DNA of 64,000 nucleotides from Candidatus Nitrotoga arctica (GCF_918378365.1 NZ_OU912926.1:1240001-1304000), one strand, 5' to 3'. Numbered from the stretch's first letter, positions 17,927-27,130 are shown. Made by a program: numbers and translations. Notes: generated by a model not told the origin, from the letters alone.

Positions 17927-18456
17927 CCAAACTTGATGGCTAGGTCGACGAGAGTGCTCCGCACTTGTTCAATGAGAGCGATTTGATTCGGCATAACTCG
18001 ACTTCTATTTCTATTGTTTGGATTAGCTAAAGAATACGCCACGCACCGTGGCGATGCAATTGTAGTTGAAAATCCTACTTCCCCGATCACAACACAGCGC
18101 CGTTCGCCGAGTCACGATTGCTGTTAAACCGGTTAGGTATTTCTGCAATGTGATGTCGCCAAAAGTGTACCAAATGGTGGCTGTAGTCTCCAGTTTAAAT
18201 ATGACGATTAAACGATAGTTGTGTTGGTGGATTTTTGACCACATAATCTACGTATCCTGCTTAATTTTTAAGCGTAAGTAAACAAAGGTGATTACCAAGG
18301 TCGTATACGCAAAGATAAGGCGGATGCATTTTCGTGAACATCTCACCCTGAGCGAAATTCAGCGACGAACCAGTTTGTCGCCCAACCCGTTTGCTACGTG
18401 CATAGTTATAATCCATTTCATGAAATAACCACCAAAAATTTGGACGCTGATAAATC
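17927..18456. other. divergent intergenic region
   Basis: 530 bases between the divergent MFS and metallopeptidase genes, presumably holding both promoters. No convincing coding frame or structured element was found. Confidence 0.4.
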
Positions 18457-19311
18457 ATGCTGCTAGACAATGAAAGAGAAAGTGAAAATATTGAGGATCG
18501 TCGTGGCGGTGGCGGGCTTATTAAAGGGATTGGTATTGGTAGCGTCTTTCTTGCCTTGATTGGAAGTTATTTAACCGGCATAAACCCGGCCACTTTGTTG
18601 GGCTTGATGGAGCAGACGGCCCCTGTTCAGCAGGTTAGCGCGCACAAGCCTGCAGCAAATGACAAGACAGCCGTTTTTGTGTCGAAGATTCTAGCGGAAA
18701 CGGAAGATACATGGGGTGAAGCATTTGCGGCAAAGGGCAAGGAATACCGCAAGCCGAAGCTAGTGCTTTTTACCGGTAGCACAACAACTGCATGCGGCAA
18801 CGGTGCCGCTGCCATGGGACCGTTTTACTGCCCGTTGGACAGCAAAATCTATATCGATCTATCGTTCTTCTCGGAACTTCAAAATCGTTTTCATGCGCCG
18901 GGTGAATTTGCTGAGGCCTATGTGCTGGCGCATGAGGTCGGCCACCACGTCCAGAACCTTCTAGGAATTTCCGCTAAGGTAAATGCCGCCAAACAGCGGG
19001 CATCAAGCAAAGCGGAGGCGAATGCTGCGAGCGTAAAACTGGAGCTACAGGCAGACTGTTATGCCGGAGTTTGGGCGCGGCGCACGGATAGTCAGAAACA
19101 TATTCTCGAACCCGGTGAAATTGAGCAAGCTATTGCGGCTGCCACCGCGATTGGAGATGATACTCTCCAAAAGAAAGCACTTGGGTATGCCGTGCCTGAG
19201 ACCTTTACTCACGGATCATCGACACAACGTGTCGCCTGGTTTAAGCGTGGGATGGAAACCGGCGACCCGGCTCAGTGCAATATATTTGCAGCAACTAGGC
19301 GAAGTAATTGA
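18457..19311 (+). CDS. ypfJ: neutral zinc metallopeptidase, YpfJ family
   Basis: The 284-residue protein is close in length to YpfJ of E. coli (287). A Gly-rich N-terminal segment is followed by one membrane-spanning helix (about residues 21-48). The periplasmic catalytic domain carries H159-E-V-G-H163 (AHEVGHHVQ), which binds zinc, and a downstream ELQADCYAG block that supplies a further ligand. Four-residue and longer matches cover the family signature (PLDSKIYIDLSFF). The physiological substrate is not known. It stands alone, with no operon partner. Confidence 0.9.
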   Translation: MLLDNERESENIEDRRGGGGLIKGIGIGSVFLALIGSYLTGINPATLLGLMEQTAPVQQVSAHKPAANDKTAVFVSKILAETEDTWGEAFAAKGKEYRKPKLVLFTGSTTTACGNGAAAMGPFYCPLDSKIYIDLSFFSELQNRFHAPGEFAEAYVLAHEVGHHVQNLLGISAKVNAAKQRASSKAEANAASVKLELQADCYAGVWARRTDSQKHILEPGEIEQAIAAATAIGDDTLQKKALGYAVPETFTHGSSTQRVAWFKRGMETGDPAQCNIFAATRRSN

Positions 19312-19802
19312 TCTCAAGGTTAGAAGGGTGGATTCAAGCTTGAAGTGGTTGGAGAGAAATGGGGGGAAGCATCAAACCAACTAGATGCCTATTGGGTGCG
19401 AGTAGACTTCAACACGGGCGGGTGGAAGGCCGAATTTACCGCGAGCACGGTCATTCGCGCATTGCACCCATGGATAGGGTCATTAACCAAGCCCATGGCT
19501 TGCATGAAGGCTGATCAAGCTGCCCTGCCGCGCCTGCGTCGTGTTGGCTGTAAAAGTTTTATCAGGGTCAGATTCAGGAAGTAGCGGCAGCGCGCCTCTG
19601 CGACTGGAGAGGCACCAAAATCAAGGCCAACACCTGGCCAGGGAAAAATGTCAGATCAGATTGAGACTAGTTCAGATTAAGGCGTAAGGTCCTTCTTAAC
19701 ATTGTCCCTATATTCCGTATTTCTTACCGCGCCAATTATGCGGCATCCTTCATAGGTATCGTAAACGAGTTATTCTCAAACTGCATCGAGCTCATAATTT
19801 AT
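19312..19802. other. intergenic region without a recognisable gene
   Basis: 490 bases between the tail-to-tail metallopeptidase and Sel1 genes. A 79-codon frame at 19345-19584 has no ribosome binding site and no family resemblance, and I see no terminator hairpin with a T-run. Confidence 0.35.
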
Positions 19803-21269
19803 TCAATCGCATCCTATGAAGTTTTTCTGCTGACAGTCACTTGTCATTTTCTGTGCTTTTGAAATTTGCTGAGCTGACATTTTTTTTGCTACGAGATTGC
19901 GATTCTCCATTGCATTTGAATCGCCCAATGCACCGCCAAGATTGAACCACATGTATGCCAGAATATAGTCCTGCGCAACCCCACGCCCATTGTCATACAT
20001 GGTGCCGAGATTGTTTTGCGCACTTGCATCCCCTTGTGCGGCTGCCAATCGATACCACTTGACTGCTTCTGCGTACTCCTGCGCAACACCTTTTCCTTCG
20101 GAATACAAGTCGCCAAGATTTAATTGTGCATCTGCATGACCTTGCGCTGCTGCCAGACGATACCATTTTGCTGCTTCTGTGTAGTCCTGCGTAATACCGT
20201 GACCATATTCATACATAAAGCCAAGGCTGTATCGCGCATTTATATCCCCCTGCGCTGCAGCTAGTCGATACCAACGGAGTGCTTCACCATAATTCTGCGT
20301 TACGCCTTTCCCATCGTAATACAGGTCGCCAAGATTCAATTGTGCATCTGCATAACCTTGCGCCGCTGCCAGGCGATACCACTTCACTGCTTCTGTGTAG
20401 TCCTGCGTAACACCGTGACCATTGTCATACATCACACCAAGATCGTATTGTGCAATTGCAACCCTTTGGACTGCTACTAATCGATACAACTTGACTGCTT
20501 CTGCGTAGTCCTGGGCAACGCCCTTACCTTCGTTATACATCACACCAAGATTCAATTGTGCATCTGCATAACCTTGCGCCGCTGCCAGACGATACCACTT
20601 CACTGCTTCTGAGACCTCATCCGTAACACCCTGCCCGTTGTCATGCATCAAGCCAAGATTGTATTGGGCTTTAGCGTACCCTTGCGTTGCTGCTTGGCGA
20701 TACCAACTGAGTGCTGCTGAGTAGTCCTGGGCAACGCCCTCACCTTTGTTATATAACAAGCCAAGGTTATATTGGGCCTTTGCGTACCCTTGCATTGCGG
20801 ACAGACGATACCACTTCACGGCTTCTATGTAGTCTTGTTTAACACCATACCCCTTCGAATACTTCACACCGAGATTGAATTGGGCAATTGCTACTTTCTG
20901 TACTGCCGCCAGCCGCCACCACTTAAGTGCTTCGGTGTCGTCCTTTGCAACACCTTTCCCCTTGTTATACATGTCGCCGAGATTCAATTGGGCATCTGGA
21001 TCCCCTTGCGCTGCTGCTTTTCTGAACCAGAGCAATGCTTGACCATAGTCCTGCTTAACGCCCTTTCCCATCAGATACATCATGCCTATAGCGTTTCGAT
21101 AATCTGTATTTCCCTGAGATTCATATAAACGGTACAATTTAAAAGCTTTTTTGTAGTCGCCTTTCTTATACGCAGTATGAGCGGCATTGTAATCTTCATA
21201 TTGCCCAGCCCACGTAGTACTAGTAGTCAGCAATACCGCAATAAGGATAGAAAGTAGAAGTGGTTTCAT
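19803..21269 (-). CDS. secreted Sel1-repeat (TPR-like) protein
   Basis: This 488-residue protein has a signal peptide (residues 1-21, cleaved after TWA) and eleven consecutive Sel1-like repeats of 36 residues (pattern A-x-A-Q-x-N-L-G-x-M-Y-x-x-G-x-G-V, then EAVKWYRLAAAQG) from about residue 58 to 460. Such solenoids mediate protein-protein interaction in the periplasm or at the cell surface. A short C-terminal tail contains one Cys (SDCQQKNF). No neighbouring gene suggests a partner. The neighbouring repeats are so alike at DNA level that copy number may vary between strains. Confidence 0.92.
   Translation of the reverse strand: MKPLLLSILIAVLLTTSTTWAGQYEDYNAAHTAYKKGDYKKAFKLYRLYESQGNTDYRNAIGMMYLMGKGVKQDYGQALLWFRKAAAQGDPDAQLNLGDMYNKGKGVAKDDTEALKWWRLAAVQKVAIAQFNLGVKYSKGYGVKQDYIEAVKWYRLSAMQGYAKAQYNLGLLYNKGEGVAQDYSAALSWYRQAATQGYAKAQYNLGLMHDNGQGVTDEVSEAVKWYRLAAAQGYADAQLNLGVMYNEGKGVAQDYAEAVKLYRLVAVQRVAIAQYDLGVMYDNGHGVTQDYTEAVKWYRLAAAQGYADAQLNLGDLYYDGKGVTQNYGEALRWYRLAAAQGDINARYSLGFMYEYGHGITQDYTEAAKWYRLAAAQGHADAQLNLGDLYSEGKGVAQEYAEAVKWYRLAAAQGDASAQNNLGTMYDNGRGVAQDYILAYMWFNLGGALGDSNAMENRNLVAKKMSAQQISKAQKMTSDCQQKNFIGCD
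19930..21120 (-). repeat. tandem 108-bp repeats encoding Sel1 units
   Basis: Eleven units of 108 bp encode the Sel1 repeats. Several share long stretches, for example the GATACCACTTCACTGCTTCT segment (plus strand) recurs in successive units. Unequal crossing-over between them is likely. Confidence 0.8.
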
Positions 21270-21324
21270 TAATTGTCTTGTCGTTTAGCAGCTGGGGGTG
21301 GCTATAGTGTAGCCCATCAAGAAC

Positions 21325-21570
21325 TTACAAACTCTGAGATAAATTGCAATGCATAACCTTAGAACTATATTCTGCGGATTCAGTTCGAAGTGCAACAGCT
21401 AAGGTGGCTGGGTGCAGCGCATTTTTATCCCGAGTAAGTACTTCATGCGGTGATCTAACCCAGCACCGGCGTGGCTGGTTGAGTCACTCTGCCGCCCGCT
21501 GCACTTGCTCCTCGGTAATATCAGTTAACTTCATGTTCTTGGGAAACTACTGCCGGAATACTCCATGACT
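21325..21570 (-). pseudogene. 3' remnant of an IS30-family transposase
   Basis: Read on the minus strand, one frame gives FPKNMKLTDITEEQVQRAAE, then a TGA where Trp is expected, then LNQPRRCWVRSPHEVL and ALHPATLAVALRT. This is the well-known C-terminal end of IS30-family transposases (the LNNRPRK...PHEV region, ending ALRT). A further TAG lies just upstream, before FPKN. Only the last 80 or so codons remain. The frame continues past the old end to a TAA at 21325-21327. Confidence 0.7.
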
Positions 21571-22046
21571 ATTTTTAGTCCTCGCTTTCAGGAACTGTAT
21601 GGATGCGCGAAATAAATTGAAGCCTGTAGCTCTGCTGCGATGCTTTCATACTCAGCAAATTATTTTGCCGTTATCGAAAATGATGGTGTGGCATTTGTAT
21701 TTATGGGGACTCAATAAACTCGTTGTCAAAGTCGTTACACCATAGCTATGTTTACTGCGTATGGGTCCCGCCAACACATAGTGTGACTCTTTTTAGGCAA
21801 CGTGTGACGAGAGGAGTTGATAGTATAATTACAAGCGCACTGAAAGTTCGTAAATAATCCGAGCTGGACGGTCTAGTTTTCAATTTTGAGCTACAAACTA
21901 ATATAGTTTGCTAGAAAGATTGATGTTATTTTACGACACCAATAAATTGGGAACCAGCTCAATCAAATACGAGTGATGAGCTGGTAGTGGATTTGAAAGA
22001 ATTGAATTTTGAAATTCAATGGATATGCTAGGAAACTATAGTGCGT
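21571..22046. other. AT-rich intergenic region
   Basis: About 475 bases without a supported gene. A TATAAT-like box near 21820 has no clear downstream transcript. Probably eroded mobile DNA next to the IS30 remnant. Confidence 0.35.
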
Positions 22047-22367
22047 TCAGCGGGCCTTTAAAACTTCCTGGGCGTCCTTAACGACGTTTAAGGTGAACTC
22101 AGGGTCGTCATTATCCGAGAGAATTTCATCAATAAATAATTGGATGCGTTGCTTCGATTCAGGATTAAGATGGTAAATCTCTCTAAAAGCAGCAGTAAAT
22201 AAGAGCGTATTTCTTTCGTGATTTCGAATAGATTGTTTTTTATATTCATTTACGAGATCGCTTGTTTCCTTGGTGAAGGATAACAATTCTTTTAGAGCAT
22301 CTCTAAATTCGTTATTCAGTTCATTCTGAACGTCCATGTAGGTTTCTTTCGTTGTTGTTGAGGTCAC
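22047..22367 (-). CDS. hypothetical helical protein
   Basis: A 106-codon frame encoding an all-helical acidic protein (LNNEFRDALKELLSFTKETS, then an FREIYHLNPESKQRI block). No signal peptide or membrane segment is seen, and I do not recognise the family. The start may be the GTG at 22365-22367 or the ATG ten codons on (22335-22337). Neither has a decisive ribosome binding site. It is isolated among mobile-element debris. Confidence 0.5.
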   Translation of the reverse strand: MTSTTTKETYMDVQNELNNEFRDALKELLSFTKETSDLVNEYKKQSIRNHERNTLLFTAAFREIYHLNPESKQRIQLFIDEILSDNDDPEFTLNVVKDAQEVLKAR

Positions 22368-22867
22368 TTCCCTGTGAGGGGTAAGAATAGATAGAGGTAG
22401 GTTTTATTTTACGATATTGAATGCCACACGCTCAAATTTGGGCGAAGAGAAACCGCCCGAAGACGATTTGATTAGGAGGTGCTAAGTAAGTTCGGTAATT
22501 TATTTCGCTGTTATGTATGCCAGAATTCCAGAGTATTTTTAGCTCAAGCAAGGCGCGAGTAAGTCTATTGCCATCTTAAATCATGAAATCGCAGCCTCTA
22601 AGAAAAATCTACGCATTATTTCTTCGTTGTTGTGGTACGAGAATAGTAATGGGTCTAAGCAATCTGCAATAATTTAAGCCTCACTCTTCTCCAGTTTGCA
22701 ATGGAGTAACAAATCTGCCGAAGCGGGTGTAAATACTTCAATTGCCGGAATTTGGAGTCCAACAGCACGAGTTGTTGGAGCTATCGGCAGACCTAGCTTC
22801 GCGCTTGGGATTGGCGCTGTCCTGTTTGGAACGTGCCTTATTGGAATCCATATCGCTATCGCTCATT
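22368..22867. other. intergenic region
   Basis: 500 bases with no supported gene. The 69-codon frame at 22696-22905 runs into the MITE below and lacks a ribosome binding site, so it is not annotated. Confidence 0.35.
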
Positions 22868-22870
22868 CTA

Positions 22871-22970
22871 GGGAAGCGCTGATTAATTCGCGTTTAAAAA
22901 TTTAACATATTTAAGAATCAATTGGTTACGCGCGAAATTCCGCGAAATTTTGAATTAATCAGCGTCTCCT
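22871..22970. mobile_element. 100-bp MITE with 19-bp terminal inverted repeats and TA duplication
   Basis: Ends GGGAAGCGCTGATTAATTC (22871-22889) and the inverse of AGGAGACGCTGATTAATTC (22952-22970) match at 16 of 19 positions. They are flanked on both sides by TA (22869-22870, 22971-22972), the target duplication typical of IS630/Tc1-type transposition. The interior is AT-rich and partly self-complementary and encodes no protein. Its ends differ from those of the IS630-family element at 24246, so that element is not its obvious source. Confidence 0.75.
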
Positions 22971-23113
22971 TAGTACTCTTTTCGCTCATCATTTTCTTAT
23001 ATGAAGCTTTCATTTCTTCGGAGCTGAGTTGACCATCACCATTCGCATCCATTTCTTGAAATTTCTTTGCCCCGAAAGCTTTGGATTCGCTTTTGGTAAT
23101 TATCCCGTCAGCA
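22918..23113 (-). pseudogene. EF-hand protein fragment
   Basis: On the minus strand a frame encodes KKFQEMDANGDGQLSSEEMK, a canonical EF-hand calcium-binding loop (D-A-N-G-D-G-Q-L-S-S-E-E), preceded by a half loop (AADGIITKSE). The upstream frame is closed at about 23114, where HlyD sequence on the other strand begins, so the N-terminal part is lost. The downstream end reads into the MITE, which supplies the stop codon. It is a truncated gene. A calcium link to the neighbouring type I secretion remnants is possible but unproven. Confidence 0.65.
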
Positions 23114-23653
23114 GCTTATGATCAAATGACCGAAGGGAATAAGGCAGCGGCCGCTTACCAACAAGACGCTTTGCGCTCGGATGCCCATAGCAAGCTCTTG
23201 AGGCTTACAGCACCCGTGGATGGGACGGTGCAACAACTGGATGTCCATACAGTCGGCGGCGTGGTGTCTGCTGCCAAGCCTTTGATGCAGATTGTTCCAA
23301 AAGAAACCCGAGTCGAAGTGGAGACCTTTCTCGAAAACAAGGATGTGGGGTTTGTTCAGGAGGGGCACACTGCCGAGATCAAGATCGATGCCTTCGAATA
23401 CACCAAATACGGCACCGTCACTGGAAAGGTCATACATGTCTCGCGTGACGCCATTGCGGACGAGAAGAAGGGATCGATCTACTCAACCAAAATCACGCTG
23501 GATAAGGCGACGATTGCCGTTGAAGGTAAAGAAATGCCCTTGTCCGCTGGCATGTCAGTCAACTTGGAAATCAAGACGGGCGAGCGGCGCATTATTGAAT
23601 ATGTTCTGAGCCCCTTGATGCGGCATAAGCGGGAAAGTCTCAATGAGCGTTAG
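23114..23653 (+). pseudogene. C-terminal half of an HlyD-family membrane fusion protein
   Basis: HlyD-type proteins bridge the inner-membrane ABC exporter and TolC in type I secretion. This fragment contains the lipoyl/barrel signature LTAPVDGTVQQLDVHTVGG, the block VEVETFLENKDVGFV and the family ending YVLSPLMRHKRESLNER. The N-terminal anchor, the coiled coil and roughly 250 residues are missing, because sequence homology starts abruptly near 23114. In-frame ATG codons upstream give an apparent 190-residue product, but it would lack the membrane anchor. It overlaps the TolC-like gene by 11 bp, as in intact operons. Confidence 0.8.
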
Positions 23654-24245
23654 GCACCAAATAAATCCAGAAAATTTGATCAACACGGAAATTGATGGAC
23701 AGCAAAGCAACCAAATTGGTTGCACTGTCACCTGTCTGCGAAATGTCATCGGAGCCGTGTTGATGGTTATTATGCTACCCGCGTTCGCTTTCGATCTTGC
23801 TGCACCGTTTATCGATCCGTTGCAAACTGTTCCGCTGATGATCAAGTCTGGTGTGTTGCTGCCCGGTGATAGCCAACCGGTGCCATGCCCGATCAGTAAA
23901 AATTTTTCTAGTCCGTTGGCGTTGGCAGAAGCCGTCGATCTGGCCTTGTGTAGCAACCCGCAGATCAAGGCAGTCTGGGCCGCGATAAAAGTACAGGCTG
24001 GCGCTCTAGGCGAAGCGCGCGCCGCCTATCTGCCGACCCTGCCGGGTACGACGAGTCTTCTGAAAACTCATACCAGTAATCCAGGATTGAATCTCCCTGC
24101 CACGACAACGAATGGATACGCGATCTCGGGTACCTTGGCTTGGCGCCTCTTCGATTTTGGCGGCAGAGAAGCCAACCGAGAATCAGCCAATAGCCTATTG
24201 GTCGCTGCGATTGCGAATCACGATGCATCGTTGCAAAAGGCATTA

Positions 24246-25357
24246 TAGATCCGGCCATTAAATAGTTTGAACTTTTGGTGATTTTGCATGCCATAGTTGC
24301 ATGGAAAAAATAGACGCCAGAACCCTCAAAGACGAAGCACTGCATGAACGCCGCAGGCAAGTTATCCGGCTACATAAGCGTGGTGGCACCCCCGCGCAAA
24401 TAGCTCAAGTTTCGGAGTTGAGCTACCCCGCTGTAAGGAAGATCATTCGACTCTATGAAACAGGCGGCACGGCTGGAATAAAACCCGGAAAGCGAGGCCG
24501 TCGTGCAGGTGAGAACCGCAGCCTGTCCGAAGAACAAGAGCGGCTATTGCAACAGTTCATTTGCGAGAAACGCCCTGAGCAGATGAAAATGGATTTTGCG
24601 TTGTGGAATCGTGCCGCGGTAAGTCAGTTAATCAAGCAGGAGTACCATATTTCCATGCCGATCCGGACGGTAGGGCATTATCTCAAACGTTGGGGATTTA
24701 CACCCCAAAAGCCAATCAAGAAAGCGTACGAACAGCGACCGGAGGCGGTAAAGCAATGGCTCGACGAGCAGTATCCGGAGATTGCCAGGCGCGCCCGTAC
24801 CGAGGGCGGAGAAATTCACTGGGGTGATGAGACGGCACTGGTTAATACCGATGTACGCGGGCGTGGTTTTGCGCCTAAGGGAAAAACGCCGGTGGCCTAT
24901 GCACCCGGTACGCGGCAGCGGCTATCGATGATTGCCACTGTAACCAACAAAGGCTGTGCACGTTGGCAGATTATCGACGGAAATTTCGACTCGGATCGGC
25001 TCATTGAATTCCTTGAACTACTGATCAAGGATGCGGGGAGAAAAGTGTTCTTGATTCTGGATAATTTGAGAGTGCACCACAGCAAACCCGTGAAGGCTTG
25101 GCTGGAAAAAAACAAGGAAAAAATCGAATGCTTCTATTTGCCCAGCTACAGTCCGGAATTGAATCCGGAAGAGCGGTTGAATTCAGACTTGAAGCAGGCT
25201 ATCGGATCGAAAGTGCAGGTGCGTACCAAGGAGAAATTGCGTGCCGCTGCCAACGATCACATGACAATGCTGGAGAGCAACCCTAGACGCGTCGCTTCTT
25301 ACTTTCAAGACCCACGCGTAAAATATGCCGCTTGAAACTATTTAATGGCCGGGTCAA
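24246..25357 (+). mobile_element. complete IS630-family insertion sequence
   Basis: This 1112-bp element has 26-bp imperfect terminal inverted repeats (24246-24271 and 25332-25357, 23 of 26 matching, core CCGGCCATTAAATAGTTT). It is flanked by the target duplication TA at 24244-24245 and 25358-25359. It contains a single transposase gene whose stop codon lies inside the right repeat. Both ends and the gene are intact, so it may still be mobile. It disrupts the TolC-like gene. Confidence 0.92.
24301..25335 (+). CDS. IS630-family transposase
   Basis: The 344-residue single-frame transposase cuts and pastes the element into TA sites. The N-terminal helix-turn-helix (about residues 17-60, RRRQVIRLHKRGGTPAQIAQ) binds the inverted repeats. 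The DDE catalytic triad is visible as GDET (D about 177), the Asp of LDNLRVHH (about 256) and the Glu of LNPEERLNSDLK. The length is normal for IS630 relatives with one ORF. No frameshift is seen. Its ATG follows the left repeat by 29 bp. Confidence 0.93.
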   Translation: MEKIDARTLKDEALHERRRQVIRLHKRGGTPAQIAQVSELSYPAVRKIIRLYETGGTAGIKPGKRGRRAGENRSLSEEQERLLQQFICEKRPEQMKMDFALWNRAAVSQLIKQEYHISMPIRTVGHYLKRWGFTPQKPIKKAYEQRPEAVKQWLDEQYPEIARRARTEGGEIHWGDETALVNTDVRGRGFAPKGKTPVAYAPGTRQRLSMIATVTNKGCARWQIIDGNFDSDRLIEFLELLIKDAGRKVFLILDNLRVHHSKPVKAWLEKNKEKIECFYLPSYSPELNPEERLNSDLKQAIGSKVQVRTKEKLRAAANDHMTMLESNPRRVASYFQDPRVKYAA

Positions 25358-26311
25358 TAGTTGCGGTAATTCAGGCTTATTTCGATGCTCAAATGGAGAA
25401 GGCCACGTTACAAGCAAAAAAGCAGAATGAGGCGATTGCTAAAAGCACATTTGAGAGCGCGCAACGACGGGAAGTGCGTGGTGCCGTATCACGTAGTGAT
25501 ACGCTGCAAGCCACTACGGCTTTAGCCAAGGCATCCCTCGAAAAAAATCGCGCAATCGGTGGTTATCAGAAGGCACTATCGGTGTTGGTGTATACGCTCG
25601 GCGTGTCCCCGCAAACGCGCGTTATCCTAGCCGATGATTTGATGGATAAAGAAGTGTTGGATTCGAGAAATCTGGAAGCTTGGTTGGACATTGCCGAGAA
25701 AATACCCCCTGCGATTATGGCGGCGCGTGCCCAATGGGAATCTGCAAAACAAAGAATTATTGTGACGCGTTCAGACGGTTTGCCGACTATGGATTTCTCA
25801 GTCAGCAGTTACCAGAATGGCTACCCAAGGCAAGGTCTGCCACAAATTCAATCACGGGTAAGTAGCATTGGCATTTCTCTCTCCATTCCTTTCTTCGACG
25901 GGTTCTCGCGCACTTACAAGATACGCGGTGCTGAAGCTAAGGTAGAGCAACGTGAAGCCGAATTGCAGGATACTGAACACACCATCCTGATGGAAGTCGT
26001 CAAAGCGTATGCAGATGCAGCTTCCTTGCAGAATTTGCAGGCATCAGAAAATTGCTCAGTGCTGCGCAAGAGTCTTTGAGTACTTCGCAGCGAAAATATG
26101 GAAAAGGTGCCGCTGACATCCTGGAAATCCTCAACACACAAACTGCGCTGTCGGATGCGCAGCAGGAGCGCATTCGCAGTCTAGCAGAATGGCGTTCTGC
26201 CAGGCTGTGGCTGTTGTCCAACGTTGGGATGATGGGGCGTTCAGCGGTGGCTCCGTGGATAAAATGCAGATTCCATTACCACCCACATGAGGTCAGGTGC
26301 TTGTTGTAGTC

Positions 26312-26640
26312 TTACCAAAAACTGCAACGAGCTTTATTTCCTGCATCATCAGGCTGTGCGTTCGGTATCCATTTGCCATATAGTTTGGCAATCATGGTCC
26401 CGTCGACATGCCCCATCTGTTTTGCCACCCAGATTGAGTTTTCTCCGCCCGAGAGCCTCATTGAGGCATACATGTGCCCCGTGTGGTATGGCCTGCGGTA
26501 ATACGCCCCGATCATTCTTATTTGCCTGTCACTAGCTCACGTGCAAAGATTTAGCGGGTTCTGGAAAATTTCAGCGCCTTTGAGGTAGGTAAACTCCATC
26601 TGCGCGCGCAGCGCTTCAATAGTCCGGGAAATAGAAAAGC
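26312..26640 (-). pseudogene. tyrosine recombinase (phage integrase) C-terminal remnant
   Basis: On the minus strand 26312-26515 encodes RRPYHTGHMYASMRLSGGEN, then SIWVAKQMGHVDGTMIAKLYGKWIP, the catalytic end of phage-type integrases. The usual T-R-H is T-G-H here, so a catalytic Arg is lost. The Tyr of LYGKWIP is kept. A preceding block (about 26540-26640, IEALRAQMEFTYLKGAEIFQ) matches the region just upstream in integrases but is cut off by a stop at 26537. The rest is missing. It marks a past mobile element next to the glnK control region. Confidence 0.7.
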
Positions 26641-26662
26641 AATCAAGTTCGTTCCTTACTAT

Positions 26663-26710
26663 TTCACTCAATTGGTGCATCGCATATTTGCAGCGCATAA
26701 ATTGGTGCAT
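26663..26710 (+). promoter_or_regulatory. NtrC-like enhancer sites upstream of glnK
   Basis: TTCACTCAATTGGTGCA (26663-26679) matches the NtrC-type dyad TGCACTAAAATGGTGCA at 13-14 of 17 positions. A second exact half-site, AATTGGTGCAT, recurs at 26700-26710, 30 bp (about three helical turns) after the first copy at 26670-26680. The sites lie about 65-110 bp upstream of the sigma-54 promoter, the normal place for NtrC enhancers. Binding is inferred from sequence. Confidence 0.6.
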
Positions 26711-26772
26711 AGGAAAGTCCTTCTATTTTTATAACATATGACAATATATTGTTTTTATTAATTAAATTATAT

Positions 26773-26788
26773 TGGCACGGAAACTGCT
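26773..26788 (+). promoter_or_regulatory. sigma-54 promoter of glnK-amtB
   Basis: TGGCACGGAAACTGCT fits the sigma-54 consensus (TGGCACG-N4-TTGCW) with one mismatch. GG at 26774-26775 and GC at 26786-26787 have exactly 10 bases between them. Transcription would start near 26798, giving a leader of about 345 nt before glnK. Together with the NtrC-like sites this predicts activation under nitrogen limitation. Confidence 0.75.
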
Positions 26789-27130
26789 TTAAATTGACTG
26801 AGGTGTTATCGTTTTCAGTTTTAGAAAGAAGCGAATACATAAATTTTAATTGCTCATTGTTGTTCTAGGAGCTTTGTTCAACCTATTTCGCAGCACTGAC
26901 CGATGAATTCGCTTATCCATAAGAGAGTCACTTACAACGCAATAACCCAGGCAATGGATTCAATGGCCCTAATTACTCTCTTTCTGATTTAGCAATTTTA
27001 GGATTGGGGCGAAACCTGATTTTTTCAAACATAGCGCTCACAGTGAAATTATGATTTCTCATAAGGGAAGCATCGTTGGATCATTTACAGGGGATTCTGA
27101 TTGTCGCGATTTATGCACCAATACACATGA

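Larger units (their letters stand above)
23643..26309 (+). pseudogene. TolC-family outer-membrane secretion protein, interrupted
   Basis: Two pieces (23643-24245 and 25358-26309) encode a TolC-like outer-membrane channel. The 5' piece has a hydrophobic export signal (about residues 36-50) and the N-terminal helices (LALAEAVDLALCSNPQIKA, YAISGTLAWRLFDFGGRE). An IS630-family element is inserted at a TA. Removing it and one TA restores the frame exactly (ALVAVIQAYFDAQ). A second lesion, one missing base in the A-run near 26047, shifts the rest (LSTSQRKYGKGAADILEILN) into another frame. Together with the HlyD stub it is the relic of a type I secretion operon. Confidence 0.85.

Noticed and set aside
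19900..21130. Regular 108-bp repeats as a CRISPR-like array
   Set aside because: They lie in one open frame and encode Sel1 repeats, with no short repeat/spacer structure.
22696..22905. 69-codon frame with a hydrophobic stretch
   Set aside because: It runs into the MITE and lacks a ribosome binding site, and its hydrophobic part resembles no family.
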